The notes beneath the pieces are model-generated. The model was given only the letters and a program-made list of their open reading frames with translations, was not told the DNA's origin and searched no databases. From JBFXAF01 sp050184585 (GTDB lineage: Bacteria > Pseudomonadota > Alphaproteobacteria > Rhizobiales > Rhizobiaceae), in NCBI GenBank assembly GCA_050184585.1, contig JBFXAF010000001.1, positions 692,231 through 756,230 of the forward strand: 64,000 bases of DNA. Direction: 5' to 3'. The position numbers and the translations under genes are program-made. Below, in pieces: positions 25,691 through 33,899 of the stretch; the first letter of the stretch is position 1; each line of letters opens with the position of its first letter.

Positions 25691-27298
25691 TCAGCCGGCC
25701 AGCACGCCGCCGGTGAGCGCCATAGCCTCCGGCGTATCGACGTCGGCGCTGGCCGCCTCGCCGAGTTCCACATCGACGACTGTCTGCCCTTCGGCCTCGA
25801 CGAGATGGCGCGCGCCGGTGTCTCCCTCCAGGCGGACCAGCGCCGGGAACAGCGAACGGGGCAGGATCACTGGATTGCCGCGTTTGCCGGCATGGGTGGC
25901 GCGAACGACCGCCGTGTCGCCGGCCTCATGGAACCCCTCGATCATGCGATCGAGGTCGGCCGTGGTCACGGCCGGCATGTCGCCGAGCACGACGAGCACG
26001 CCCGTCGCGCTCGCAGGCAGCGCTGCGACGCCGGTCCTGATCGAGCTGGAAAGCCCGGTCGCGAAGTCCGCATTGTGCGCGAAGGCAACCTTCAGTCCGA
26101 CGAGCGCCTCCTGTATCCGCTCGCTTTGGTGTCCGGTCACCACCGTCACCTTTGCAGCCCTGCTTTCCAGCACGCGCGAAACGGTACGCCGCACCAGCGG
26201 CTCGCCGTCGAAGCGGGCGAGCAGCTTGTTGGGGCCGCCCATGCGCGTCGACCGGCCGGCCGCCAGCACCACCGCATGCACGCGCCCCGCCGTCCGCGCT
26301 GTCGCCTCGCGCGGCTGCGGCCGAGTCGCGATCTCCATCAGCAGCCCGCCGACGCCCATGCCTTGGATGTCGCCATCTGTCACGTCGAGCCCCGCCAGCA
26401 GCCGGTCGAGCACCCAGTCAAAACCGTTCTCCTTCGGGCTGCGCGCGCAGCCCGGCGCGCCGATCACTGGCTTGCCGCCGATGCGGCCGAGCACCAGGAG
26501 GTTGCCCGGATCGACCGGCATGCCGACCCTTGCCACCTCGCCCCCCGCCAGACGGATCGCCGCCGGCAACACGTCGTCCGCGTCGCTCACCGCCGAGGCG
26601 CCGAACAGGACCGCCATGTCGACGCGATCGAGCATGGCGCGAATCGCGCCCGCAACGGCGGCGGCGCTGTGTGCGACACGCCGTTCGACGGTGACCGTAC
26701 TCCCCGACCACGCAAGCCGTTCGGCGGTCACCCGGGCGGTCTTATCCAGCACGGAGCCCTTGGTCGAGGGCGACTCGGTCTGGACGAGCCCGACATGCAT
26801 GGAACGGAACGCGTGCACCGCGAAGGCCCGCCGCTGAACCGCCACCGCGATCGCGCGGTCGAGGACCGCGCCGGGGATGGCGAAGGGGATGATCTTTACC
26901 GTCGCCACCATCTGGCCGGCCTCGACGGCCGCGTAATCGGCAAGCGTCGCCAGGGTCACCGACGGGTCGACGGCGTTGACCGCGTCCACAAGTGCGCGGT
27001 CGACCCTGAACACGCCCGAGGCCGCGGCATGCAGGTTGACCCGGCCGGTCGAGGCAGGCTTCGCGGCGACGCCTGCATGCCGGAGCGCATCGGCGAGCCG
27101 TGCGGCGGCCTCGTCCTCGCCGACGTCGCCCGTTTCCAGCCGCGCCACGACGACCTCGGCGACGCCCGCCGCAGCGAGCGCATCCACGTCGGCCTGAGTA
27201 AGGCGGTGGGCCTTGCGTAGCCTTGTTGCGCCCATCGACACCGAATGGGCGAGGATTGCGCCCGCCGCGTCCTCGACCGGCGCCGGCCCGAATTTCAC
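25691..27298 (-). CDS. Fused molybdopterin-binding and MobA/MocA-like nucleotidyltransferase
   Basis: A 535-residue fusion. Residues about 1-335 resemble the MoaB/MogA-MoeA molybdopterin-binding fold (VALFGASAVSDADDVLPAAI and the later VIGAPGCARSPKENGFDWVL). Residues about 340-535 are a MobA-like NTP transferase with VHAVVLAAGRSTRMGGPNKL. Such proteins are thought to finish the molybdenum cofactor, adding CMP for xanthine-oxidase-family enzymes. The start is GTG in a GTGA overlap with the XdhC gene. It lies in a cluster with xdhC-, coxE- and coxD-like genes, which supports cofactor maturation for a molybdenum hydroxylase. The enzyme served is not in the window. Confidence 0.85.
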   Translation of the reverse strand: MKFGPAPVEDAAGAILAHSVSMGATRLRKAHRLTQADVDALAAAGVAEVVVARLETGDVGEDEAAARLADALRHAGVAAKPASTGRVNLHAAASGVFRVDRALVDAVNAVDPSVTLATLADYAAVEAGQMVATVKIIPFAIPGAVLDRAIAVAVQRRAFAVHAFRSMHVGLVQTESPSTKGSVLDKTARVTAERLAWSGSTVTVERRVAHSAAAVAGAIRAMLDRVDMAVLFGASAVSDADDVLPAAIRLAGGEVARVGMPVDPGNLLVLGRIGGKPVIGAPGCARSPKENGFDWVLDRLLAGLDVTDGDIQGMGVGGLLMEIATRPQPREATARTAGRVHAVVLAAGRSTRMGGPNKLLARFDGEPLVRRTVSRVLESRAAKVTVVTGHQSERIQEALVGLKVAFAHNADFATGLSSSIRTGVAALPASATGVLVVLGDMPAVTTADLDRMIEGFHEAGDTAVVRATHAGKRGNPVILPRSLFPALVRLEGDTGARHLVEAEGQTVVDVELGEAASADVDTPEAMALTGGVLAG

Positions 27299-28002
27299 GC
27301 CGCGTGACCCTGGCGCGCGGCAAGTCCGCGGGAGCGCAGCGCGCCGATCACCTCGGCCAGCACCGCCACGGCGATTTCGGCCGGGCTCGCCGCGCCGATG
27401 TCGAGGCCGATCGGCGCGTGGATGGTATCGATCGCCCCGGCTGCGTGTCCTGCGGCAAGCAGCCGCTCGACCCGCTTTGCGTGCGTTTTCCGGCTCCCCA
27501 GCGCGCCGACATAGAAGCAGTCGGCCCTCAGCGCCGCATCCAGAACCGGATCGTCGATCTTGGGATCGTGCGTCAGCGCGGCGACGGCGGTATGGGCGTC
27601 CAGCGGACTGCGCTCGAGGACGGCGTCCGGCCATTCCGCATGGAGCGTCACGTCCGGGAACCGCTCGGGCGTGGCGAATGCGGTGCGTGGGTCGACGATC
27701 TCAAGCTCGAAGCCGGCGATCTTCGCCATCGGCGCGAGCGCCTGGCTGATGTGCACCGCTCCGATCACCATCAGCCGCGGCCGCGGCAGGTGCACGTTGA
27801 GGAAATAGTCGCGACCCCCGGCCGAAACGCTGGTCGAGACGCCGGACCGGAACCCCTTCGCCGCGGCCTCCGCCAGCGGTCCCGTCTCCACGCTTCCTTC
27901 GACGATCACCCGGTCCGTCCCGGCCGAAAGATCGGTGACGAGGATGGCCGCCCGGCGCGTCCTGCGCGCTGCGTTGAGGGCTTCGAGCGAGCGCGGGTCC
28001 AT
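27295..28002 (-). CDS. XdhC/CoxI family protein, Rossmann C-terminal part
   Basis: A 235-residue protein corresponding to the XdhC C-terminal domain: an N-terminal stretch, then a Rossmann-like fold with RLMVIGAVHISQALAPMAKI (about 95-115), HDPKIDDPVLDAAL and the YVGALGSRKTHAKRVERL signature. XdhC proteins bind molybdenum cofactor and promote its sulfuration and insertion into xanthine dehydrogenase-type enzymes. The other XdhC domain is encoded separately by the gene just upstream; the two share one base (TGATG). This split is normal in Rhizobiales and is not a frameshift. Confidence 0.87.
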   Translation of the reverse strand: MDPRSLEALNAARRTRRAAILVTDLSAGTDRVIVEGSVETGPLAEAAAKGFRSGVSTSVSAGGRDYFLNVHLPRPRLMVIGAVHISQALAPMAKIAGFELEIVDPRTAFATPERFPDVTLHAEWPDAVLERSPLDAHTAVAALTHDPKIDDPVLDAALRADCFYVGALGSRKTHAKRVERLLAAGHAAGAIDTIHAPIGLDIGAASPAEIAVAVLAEVIGALRSRGLAARQGHAA

Positions 28003-28340
28003 CAGCCGAGCCTTTCCACATAGACCCTGATGCGCCCGCCGCAGGACAGGCCGACACGCCACGCCGTCTCGTCGGCGACGCCGAACTCCAGCATCCTCGG
28101 CTTTCCAGCATCGATGACGTCCAGCGCCTCCGTCACGACCGCGCCCTCGACGCAGCCTCCCGACACCGATCCGTGGAAATTTCCGTCGGCGTCGATCACC
28201 AGATGGCTGCCCACCGGTCGCGGGGCGGAGCCCCATGTCTCGACCACGGTGGCGATGGCGACCTTGCGGCCTTCCTTCGCCCAGCCTTCGGCGAGCAGCA
28301 GCGGGTCGCGTGTTTCGTCCAGAATGGCAGCGTCGGTCAT
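28002..28340 (-). CDS. XdhC/CoxI family protein, N-terminal domain
   Basis: A 112-residue protein equal to the XdhC_CoxI domain: VAIATVVETWGSAPRPVGSH at about 28-47, then FHGSVSGGCVEGAVVTEAL with the conserved SGGCVEG motif, and VGLSCGGRIRVYVE at the end. It probably pairs with the separately encoded Rossmann domain to handle molybdenum cofactor during maturation of a molybdenum hydroxylase. It begins 11 bases after the CoxE-like gene and overlaps the next gene by one base, so translation is likely coupled. Confidence 0.87.
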   Translation of the reverse strand: MTDAAILDETRDPLLLAEGWAKEGRKVAIATVVETWGSAPRPVGSHLVIDADGNFHGSVSGGCVEGAVVTEALDVIDAGKPRMLEFGVADETAWRVGLSCGGRIRVYVERLG

Positions 28341-28351
28341 CAGCGCCTCCT

Positions 28352-29590
28352 TCAGGCCGCCCTCGCCAACCAGCGGCGTGGATCGACATCGGCTTGCCGT
28401 CCTTCGCCCAGCGAGGCGCAGAGGTCCGCCAGCGCCGCCAGGTTGTGGACGGGACGGAACTCGTCCACATGCGGCAGCATCGCACGGACACCCCTGGCGC
28501 GCGGCTCGAAGCCGTCGAAGCGCAGCAGCGGGTTGAGCCACACGAGGCGCCGGCACGATTTGTGCAGCCGTTCCATCTCCTGCGCCAGGTCGCCGATGTC
28601 GTCGCGCTCCAGCCCGTCGGTGATCAGGAGGACGATGGCGCCCTGCCCCAGCACGCGCCGCGACCACAGCCGGTTGAACTCGTTGAGCGTGTCGCCGATG
28701 CGCGTCCCGCCGGACCAGTCCTTCACCGCCGCCGCGCACTCCGCCAGCGCCTGGTCCGGATCCTTGTTGCGCAGTTGCCGCGTCAGGTTGGTCAGCCGCG
28801 TGCCGAAGGCGAAGCCGTGCACCCGCCGCCTTTTCTCGGACAGCGCGTGCAGGAAATGCAGGAAGATGCGGCTGTACTGGCTCATCGAGCCGGAGATGTC
28901 GGCGAGCACGACCAGCGGCGGATGCACGCTGCGGCGCGACCTGTATTTCGGCAGCATCAGCGCCCCGCCCGTCCTCAGCGACGCCCGCATCATCGCCCTC
29001 GGATCGGCCCGACGCCCGCGCGGATCGGAGCGGAAGCGGCGCGTCGCCACCTCGTCATGCGGCAGCCGCATCGCCGCGATCGCCCGGCGCGCCCCGGCGA
29101 TCTCGGTCGCCGACATCTGTGCGAAATCCTTTTCGCGCAGCACCTCGTCGCCGGAGAAGGTGAGGCGCGCGTCGATCTCCACCTCGGGAATCTCGACCGG
29201 CCGCTGGTTCTTTTCGTGCCCCTCGAACATCGCCCGGCTGGCGCGGTTCTCCGCGGCGCGGGGTTTCTCCTTCGCGCGGTTGTCGGGCGCGCGCGGCGAG
29301 AACATGGCGATCATCTTCTCGATCAGCTCGCGTGAACGCCAGAACAGCCGGAACGCCTCGTCGAACACGGCGTGGTCCTCGCGCCGGTTCACCAGAACGG
29401 CATGCAGCGTCCAGTAGAAATCGTCGCGCGCGCCGATGCCGGACGACAGCACCGCCTCGATCGCGTCCTTCACCGCCGCCGGCCCCACGCGCAGTCCGGC
29501 CTTCCTCAGCGCGCGGGCGAAATAGACGATGTTGTCGGCGATGCGGCCGTCGGGCTTGGCCGCGTTCGGCAGGGTGCGAACGTTGCTCAC
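28352..29590 (-). CDS. coxE: CoxE-like VWA domain protein
   Basis: A 412-residue cytosolic protein of the CoxE family. The N-terminal half is helical (IADNIVYFARALRKAGLRVG is typical) and the C-terminal half is a VWA domain with the metal site VVLADISGSMSQY and a later ITDGLERDD. In carboxydotrophs CoxE works with the AAA+ protein CoxD to assemble the CuMo cluster of CO dehydrogenase; related pairs serve other molybdenum hydroxylases. It starts 4 bases after the CoxD-like gene. The structural coxMSL genes are absent here, so the CO link is only by family. Confidence 0.85.
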   Translation of the reverse strand: MSNVRTLPNAAKPDGRIADNIVYFARALRKAGLRVGPAAVKDAIEAVLSSGIGARDDFYWTLHAVLVNRREDHAVFDEAFRLFWRSRELIEKMIAMFSPRAPDNRAKEKPRAAENRASRAMFEGHEKNQRPVEIPEVEIDARLTFSGDEVLREKDFAQMSATEIAGARRAIAAMRLPHDEVATRRFRSDPRGRRADPRAMMRASLRTGGALMLPKYRSRRSVHPPLVVLADISGSMSQYSRIFLHFLHALSEKRRRVHGFAFGTRLTNLTRQLRNKDPDQALAECAAAVKDWSGGTRIGDTLNEFNRLWSRRVLGQGAIVLLITDGLERDDIGDLAQEMERLHKSCRRLVWLNPLLRFDGFEPRARGVRAMLPHVDEFRPVHNLAALADLCASLGEGRQADVDPRRWLARAA

Positions 29591-29594
29591 CGCC

Positions 29595-30524
29595 CTACTC
29601 CGCCGCCGCGAGTTCGGCCTTCACCTCGTCGAGGATGCGCCGGCCCTCGCCCTCGCCGATCCGGGCGATGTCGTCCTGGTATTTGAGCAGAACCCCGATC
29701 GTGTCGGACACCGTCTCCGGATCCAGCGCCACCTTGTCGAGCTCGGTCAGAGCGCCCGCCCAGTCAATCGTCTCGGCAACCCCGGGCGACTTGAAGAGGT
29801 CGAGCTCCCTCAGCTTCTGGATGAAGGACACGACCTCGGCCGACAGCCGCCGGTTCGCGTCCGGCACCTTGCGCCGCACGATCTCGAGTTCGCGCGCCGC
29901 GTCGGGATAGTCCACCCAGTGGTAGAGGCAGCGGCGCTTCAGCGCGTCGTGGATTTCGCGCGTCCGGTTGGTCGTGATGACGACGATCGGCGGTTCCTCC
30001 GCCCTGATCGTGCCGAGTTCAGGCACCGTCACCTGGTAGTCCGACAGGATCTCCAGCAGGAACGCCTCGAAGGCCTCGTCCGTCCTGTCCAGTTCGTCGA
30101 TGAGGAACACCGGCGCCGCGCCCGCCTTGCCGGAGAGCGCATCGAGGATCGGACGCCGGATCAGGTAGCGCTCGGAAAAGACGTTCTTCTCCATCGCGCC
30201 GCGGTCGACCGAGCCGGCCGCCTCCTCCATGCGGATCTCGATCATCTGCGCCGCATAATTCCACTCGTAGACGGCCGACGAGACGTCCAGGCCCTCGTAG
30301 CACTGCAGCCGGATGAGCCTGCGGCCGAGCGCGGCGGCCAGCACCTTGGCGATCTCGGTCTTGCCGACGCCCGCCTCGCCCTCGAGGAACAGCGGCCGCC
30401 GCATTCTCAGACTGAGGAACAGGACGGTAGCGAGGGAACGGTCCGCCACGTAGTCGGCGCCGGTGAGCAGCGCCATCGTCTCGTCGATGGACTGCGGCAG
30501 CGGGCGCGGAGCGGGATCGGACAT
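29595..30524 (-). CDS. coxD: MoxR-family AAA+ ATPase (CoxD-like)
   Basis: A 309-residue MoxR ATPase with Walker A GEAGVGKTE (about 47-55), Walker B FLIDELDRTDEAFEAFLLEIL (about 110-130) and the sensor region TTNRTREIHDALKRRCLYHW. CoxD acts as a chaperone-like ATPase with its VWA partner CoxE, which follows immediately. The pair belongs to the molybdenum-hydroxylase maturation operon. The length and partner gene fit CoxD better than general MoxR. Confidence 0.88.
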   Translation of the reverse strand: MSDPAPRPLPQSIDETMALLTGADYVADRSLATVLFLSLRMRRPLFLEGEAGVGKTEIAKVLAAALGRRLIRLQCYEGLDVSSAVYEWNYAAQMIEIRMEEAAGSVDRGAMEKNVFSERYLIRRPILDALSGKAGAAPVFLIDELDRTDEAFEAFLLEILSDYQVTVPELGTIRAEEPPIVVITTNRTREIHDALKRRCLYHWVDYPDAARELEIVRRKVPDANRRLSAEVVSFIQKLRELDLFKSPGVAETIDWAGALTELDKVALDPETVSDTIGVLLKYQDDIARIGEGEGRRILDEVKAELAAAE

Positions 30525-30526
30525 TC

Positions 30527-31021
30527 CTAGACCACCTGGTAACGCCGGTCGTGATAGATCAGCGGACGCACCCTACCGCCAATGCGCAATCCGGTCACCT
30601 TTCCGAACAGGACGCGGTGGGTGGCCAGGTCCTTCGTGTCGACGATCTCGCAGTCGAACACCGCGAGGCCGTCGACGAGCGTCGGCGCGCCGGTCGACAG
30701 ACGATCCCATTCGCCCATGGCGAAACGATCCTTGACCGCAAGACCGGTATGCCCGGACATCGCCTCGGCGAGCGCCCGGTGGTGCTCGCCGAGCGTGTTC
30801 AGCGCGAAATTGCCATTGCCTGTGAACGCTTCGTTCCTTGGATTCTCGCGATTGAGGCAAACCAGCACCATCGGGGGATCGTCGGAGACCGAACACGCCG
30901 CGATCACCGTGGCGGCGCGTCGACCGGCCGGCCCGTCGGTCGTTACGACATGGACCTGCCCAGCAAAATGGGCCATCGCATCGCGGTAGGTTTGTGGCTC
31001 TATGTCGAACTTCTTGAGCAA
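30527..31021 (-). CDS. Flavin reductase family protein
   Basis: A 164-residue flavin reductase-like (FMN-binding split barrel) protein. Seen are QTYRDAMAHFAGQVHVVTTDG, GRRAATVIAACSVSDDPPMV, the FALNTLGEHHRALAEAMSG motif, and the C-terminal VRPLIYHDRRYQ. Such proteins supply reduced FMN or FAD to two-component monooxygenases. The TTG at 31021 is the preferred start (GAGGG upstream, family length of about 165); no good ATG exists. It is the first gene of the operon with coxD, 2 bases upstream of it. No partner monooxygenase is present. Confidence 0.8.
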   Translation of the reverse strand: MLKKFDIEPQTYRDAMAHFAGQVHVVTTDGPAGRRAATVIAACSVSDDPPMVLVCLNRENPRNEAFTGNGNFALNTLGEHHRALAEAMSGHTGLAVKDRFAMGEWDRLSTGAPTLVDGLAVFDCEIVDTKDLATHRVLFGKVTGLRIGGRVRPLIYHDRRYQVV

Positions 31022-31188
31022 GCGCCGCCCTCTTCCGCGCCCGTCGCGGCAGGTGTCCCCGCTATATATGCCGAAGCCCCACGCCCACAAGCGGCCAGCG
31101 GGCGAGGCGAGTTGCGCCTCACGCTCCCAGCCTATACGGATGCAGGAAAGGGCGGCCCGGAGGAAATGCCGCCGATCCCCCGGTCCCG

Positions 31189-32250
31189 ATGCGAAACCGT
31201 CTTTCCGCCATCCTTTCCGCCTGCCTCATGCTTCCCGCCGCCGCGTGGTCGGCGCCGTCGATCGGTGTCGTCGGGCCTCTCTCCGGCCCGGCGGCTATCC
31301 TCGGCGAGCAGATTCGCGACGGCGCGGCGATCGCGGCCGGCGGCGCGGCCGATCTCGCCATCGAGGATGATCTGTGCACCGCCGAAGGCGGCCGCAGCGC
31401 AGCGGAACGCCTCGTCGCCGCCGACGTGCGCATCGTCGTCGGCTTCCTGTGCACGGAATCGATCGAGGCAGCCATGCCCGTGCTCGCCGCCGCGGGCATT
31501 CCGGCGATCACCGTCGGGGTGCGCACGGACAGTTTGACCGACCGGCGCCTGAAGACGGGATGGCCGGTCTTCCGGCTGGGGCCGCGCGGTGATTCCGAGC
31601 GCGAGGCCGTAGCCGAGATCCTGACCCAGCGCTGGCGGGAAGAACTCTTCGCCATCGTCGACGACGGCACCATCTACGCGCGCGAACTCGCTGAATCGCT
31701 GAGGCTCGCCGCTGAGCAGTCCGGGCTCGAACCGGTCTTTGTCGACAACTACCGGCCACTGATGGACAACCAACTCGCCCTGGTGGGCAGGCTCCGTCGC
31801 ACCGAGGCGACCCACGTCTTCGTTGGCGGCGACCGTGACGACATCGCCATCCTCGGACGCGACGCGGCGTCGATCGGAGTGCCGATCACGATCGCCGGCG
31901 GCGAAAGCCTGCGCGCCGCGCCCGGCGAGGTCGCGCTTGCCGTTGGAACCCTCATGATCGGCCTGCCGGAATGGGCTGACGAGGCGGCGCCGGAGGCGAT
32001 CGGTGCCCTCGCCGCCCAGAACGTCCTCGCGGAGGGTTATGTGCTGCCGGCCTATGCCGCCGTCGAAATCGCGCGCGCCGCGCTCGCGGCGGCGGATGCC
32101 GGCGGAGATGTCGCCGCGCTGCTTGCCGCACGCGAGTTTCCGACCGCGATCGGCGCCATCGATTTCGACGAGAACGGCGACCTGGCGCGAAATCCGTTCG
32201 GCCTGTTTCGTTACGATGGCGAGCGTTTCCGGCCCGTCGCGGCGGACTGA
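31189..32250 (+). CDS. Periplasmic ABC-transporter substrate-binding protein, LivK type
   Basis: A 353-residue exported type I periplasmic binding protein. A signal peptide covers about 1-21 (cleavage near WSA), followed by IGVVGPLSGPAAILGEQIRDGAAIA and DLAIEDDLCTAEGGRSAAERLVAA. These are typical of branched-chain amino-acid binding proteins, with two Cys likely forming the family disulfide. It ends IDFDENGDLARNPFGLFRYD. The permease and ATPase genes are not adjacent; instead a P1 peptidase gene follows after 3 bases. The ligand may be an amino acid or a small peptide. Confidence 0.83.
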   Translation: MRNRLSAILSACLMLPAAAWSAPSIGVVGPLSGPAAILGEQIRDGAAIAAGGAADLAIEDDLCTAEGGRSAAERLVAADVRIVVGFLCTESIEAAMPVLAAAGIPAITVGVRTDSLTDRRLKTGWPVFRLGPRGDSEREAVAEILTQRWREELFAIVDDGTIYARELAESLRLAAEQSGLEPVFVDNYRPLMDNQLALVGRLRRTEATHVFVGGDRDDIAILGRDAASIGVPITIAGGESLRAAPGEVALAVGTLMIGLPEWADEAAPEAIGALAAQNVLAEGYVLPAYAAVEIARAALAAADAGGDVAALLAAREFPTAIGAIDFDENGDLARNPFGLFRYDGERFRPVAAD

Positions 32251-32253
32251 AGC

Positions 32254-33258
32254 ATGTTCGTTGCTGGTCCGCGCAATCTCCTGACCGACGTCGCCGGGCT
32301 CACGGTCGGCAACGTCTCCGACGACGAGGTCAAGACCGGCGTGACCGCGGTGATCTGCGATGAACCCGCGGTCGCGGCCGTCCAGGTGCTCGGCGGCTCG
32401 CCGGGTACGCGCGAGACCGATCTCCTCGAACCCCACAACACCGTCGACACGGTCAACGCCGTCGTGCTGTCCGGCGGGTCGGCATTCGGGCTGGACGCCG
32501 CGTCCGGCGTGCAGGCGGCGCTGAGGGAGCGCGGGGTCGGCTTCGCCGTGCGCGACATCCATATCCCCATCGTGCCGGCGGCGATCCTGTTCGACCTGCA
32601 GAATGGCGGCGACAAGGACTGGGGCCGCTACCCGCCCTATCGGGACCTCGGCTACGCTGCGGTGGGAGCGGCGTCGCGCGATTTCGCGATCGGTACCGCG
32701 GGAGCCGGGACCGGCGCGTTGACCGCGGGCCTCAAGGGCGGGCTGGGGTCCGCGTCTGTCCGGCTTGCCGGTGGCGTCACCGTCGCCGCGCTGGTCGCGG
32801 TCAACCCGACGGGGAGCGTCACGTTCGGAGACACGCGGCATTTCTGGGCCGCCCCGTTCGAGATTGGCGACGAGTTCGGCGGGCTCGGCCTGCCATCGTC
32901 CCTGCCGGCCGACGCCCAGCGGGTCAGGCTCAAATTCCGCGATGCCATGAATGGCGTCGAGAACACCACCATCGGCGTCATCGCAACGGACGCCGTGCTT
33001 TCCAAGGCGGCTGCCAAGCGCCTCGCCATCGCGGCCCATGACGGTTACGCGCGCGCAATCTGGCCGGCGCACACCCAGGTGGACGGGGACCTCGTCTTCG
33101 CGCTTGCCACGGGCAAGAGCGGCATCGCGCCCGACCAGGAGGCGGCGGTCGAGATCGGCGCGGCGGCCGCCGCAGTGATGGCCCGCGCCGTTGCCCGAGG
33201 CGTCTTCGCCGCGACGCCGATGCCCGGCGACGTCATGCCGGTGTGGTCGGCGCGGTAG
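32254..33258 (+). CDS. P1 family peptidase (DmpA/NylC-like)
   Basis: A 334-residue protein of the P1/S58 family of self-cleaving N-terminal nucleophile aminopeptidases. NLLTDVAGLTVGNVSD opens the family, VVLSGGSAFGLDAASGV is the substrate region, and NTTIGVIATDAVLSK contains the cleavage and nucleophile site; the Asn237-Thr238-Thr239 run supplies the nucleophile (Thr or Ser in characterised members). Possible substrates include D-amino-acid peptides, beta-peptides or cyclic amides. It follows a periplasmic binding protein gene by 3 bases, so the two may import and cleave the same peptide-like compound. No signal peptide. Confidence 0.87.
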   Translation: MFVAGPRNLLTDVAGLTVGNVSDDEVKTGVTAVICDEPAVAAVQVLGGSPGTRETDLLEPHNTVDTVNAVVLSGGSAFGLDAASGVQAALRERGVGFAVRDIHIPIVPAAILFDLQNGGDKDWGRYPPYRDLGYAAVGAASRDFAIGTAGAGTGALTAGLKGGLGSASVRLAGGVTVAALVAVNPTGSVTFGDTRHFWAAPFEIGDEFGGLGLPSSLPADAQRVRLKFRDAMNGVENTTIGVIATDAVLSKAAAKRLAIAAHDGYARAIWPAHTQVDGDLVFALATGKSGIAPDQEAAVEIGAAAAAVMARAVARGVFAATPMPGDVMPVWSAR

Positions 33259-33899
33259 AGCGCCGCTTCGGTGGACAAATTCTCCACCCGCCTCGAGCGA
33301 TATCAACCACTTCCCCGATTTCTGCACCCGTTTTCTCCACCTGCCTCGCTACCCGGCTATCCTAGGCCCGTTCCTCCCTCGGGAACGCCGGTCATGACGG
33401 TGATTGCGCGGGGCGGAACCGGCGCCTCCGGTGGTGGCTCGTAACCATCGCCCGGGGAGGCTCCGCCGAAGGTTCCCCTGCGGGCAACAGGACCCGTGCG
33501 TGCCGGACGGTTGCACTTAACCCTCCGGAGCCGACGAAAGGAGGCGACGGAGGGGAAGCGGATCGGGCGGGCGCCAAAAGTCGCCGGCGGGGCGCGAGGA
33601 TCGCGCCACGTATTATCAGTTCGGAAGGCACGGCCCTCGCGCCCCGCTTCCCGACCTTTCAATTCAGTGGCCAGACGGAGGATTCCGGGCGTGGCGAGGA
33701 TGAACCGCGCCTCCGCCACCTCGTCATCCTCGTGCGACCGGAGCGAAGCGGAGCGAGACGCGAGGATCCATGCCTGAACGGAGACGCGATGCCGGCGGTC
33801 CCGGACATCCTGCACTGATGGCGAAGGTGGAGACGTTCCGGAATGGACTTTCGGATCAAGCATCGCTCGCCCAGGGATCACCGGCGCCGTCGTGATCCG
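33259..33899. other. 640-base intergenic region with inverted repeats, no gene
   Basis: No frame on either strand has the composition of a gene here. The left half carries CCCTCCG...CGGAGGG arms around 33521-33554. The right half holds the dispersed-repeat type listed separately at 33726-33767. It separates the convergent P1 peptidase and dehydrogenase genes. It looks like an accumulation site for small palindromic repeats. Confidence 0.5.
33726..33767. repeat. Dispersed palindromic repeat of the CGAGGATCCATGC type
   Basis: ATCCTCG (33726-33732) and CGAGGAT (33761-33767) are inverted arms around a purine-rich spacer (GGAGCGAAGCGGAGCGA). CGAGGATCCATGCCTGA follows on. From memory, segments of this form recur between genes in Mesorhizobium-type genomes. 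Only one copy was found in this window, so the repeat call rests partly on general knowledge. Confidence 0.45.

Noticed and set aside
27295..28340. XdhC split in two as a possible frameshift
   Set aside because: Each part has its own start and domain boundaries, with a 1-base overlap; separate XdhC domains are common in Rhizobiales.
31132..33327. Minus-strand open frame of 731 codons
   Set aside because: It lies opposite the binding protein and P1 peptidase, both with clear family motifs; it has no motifs of its own.
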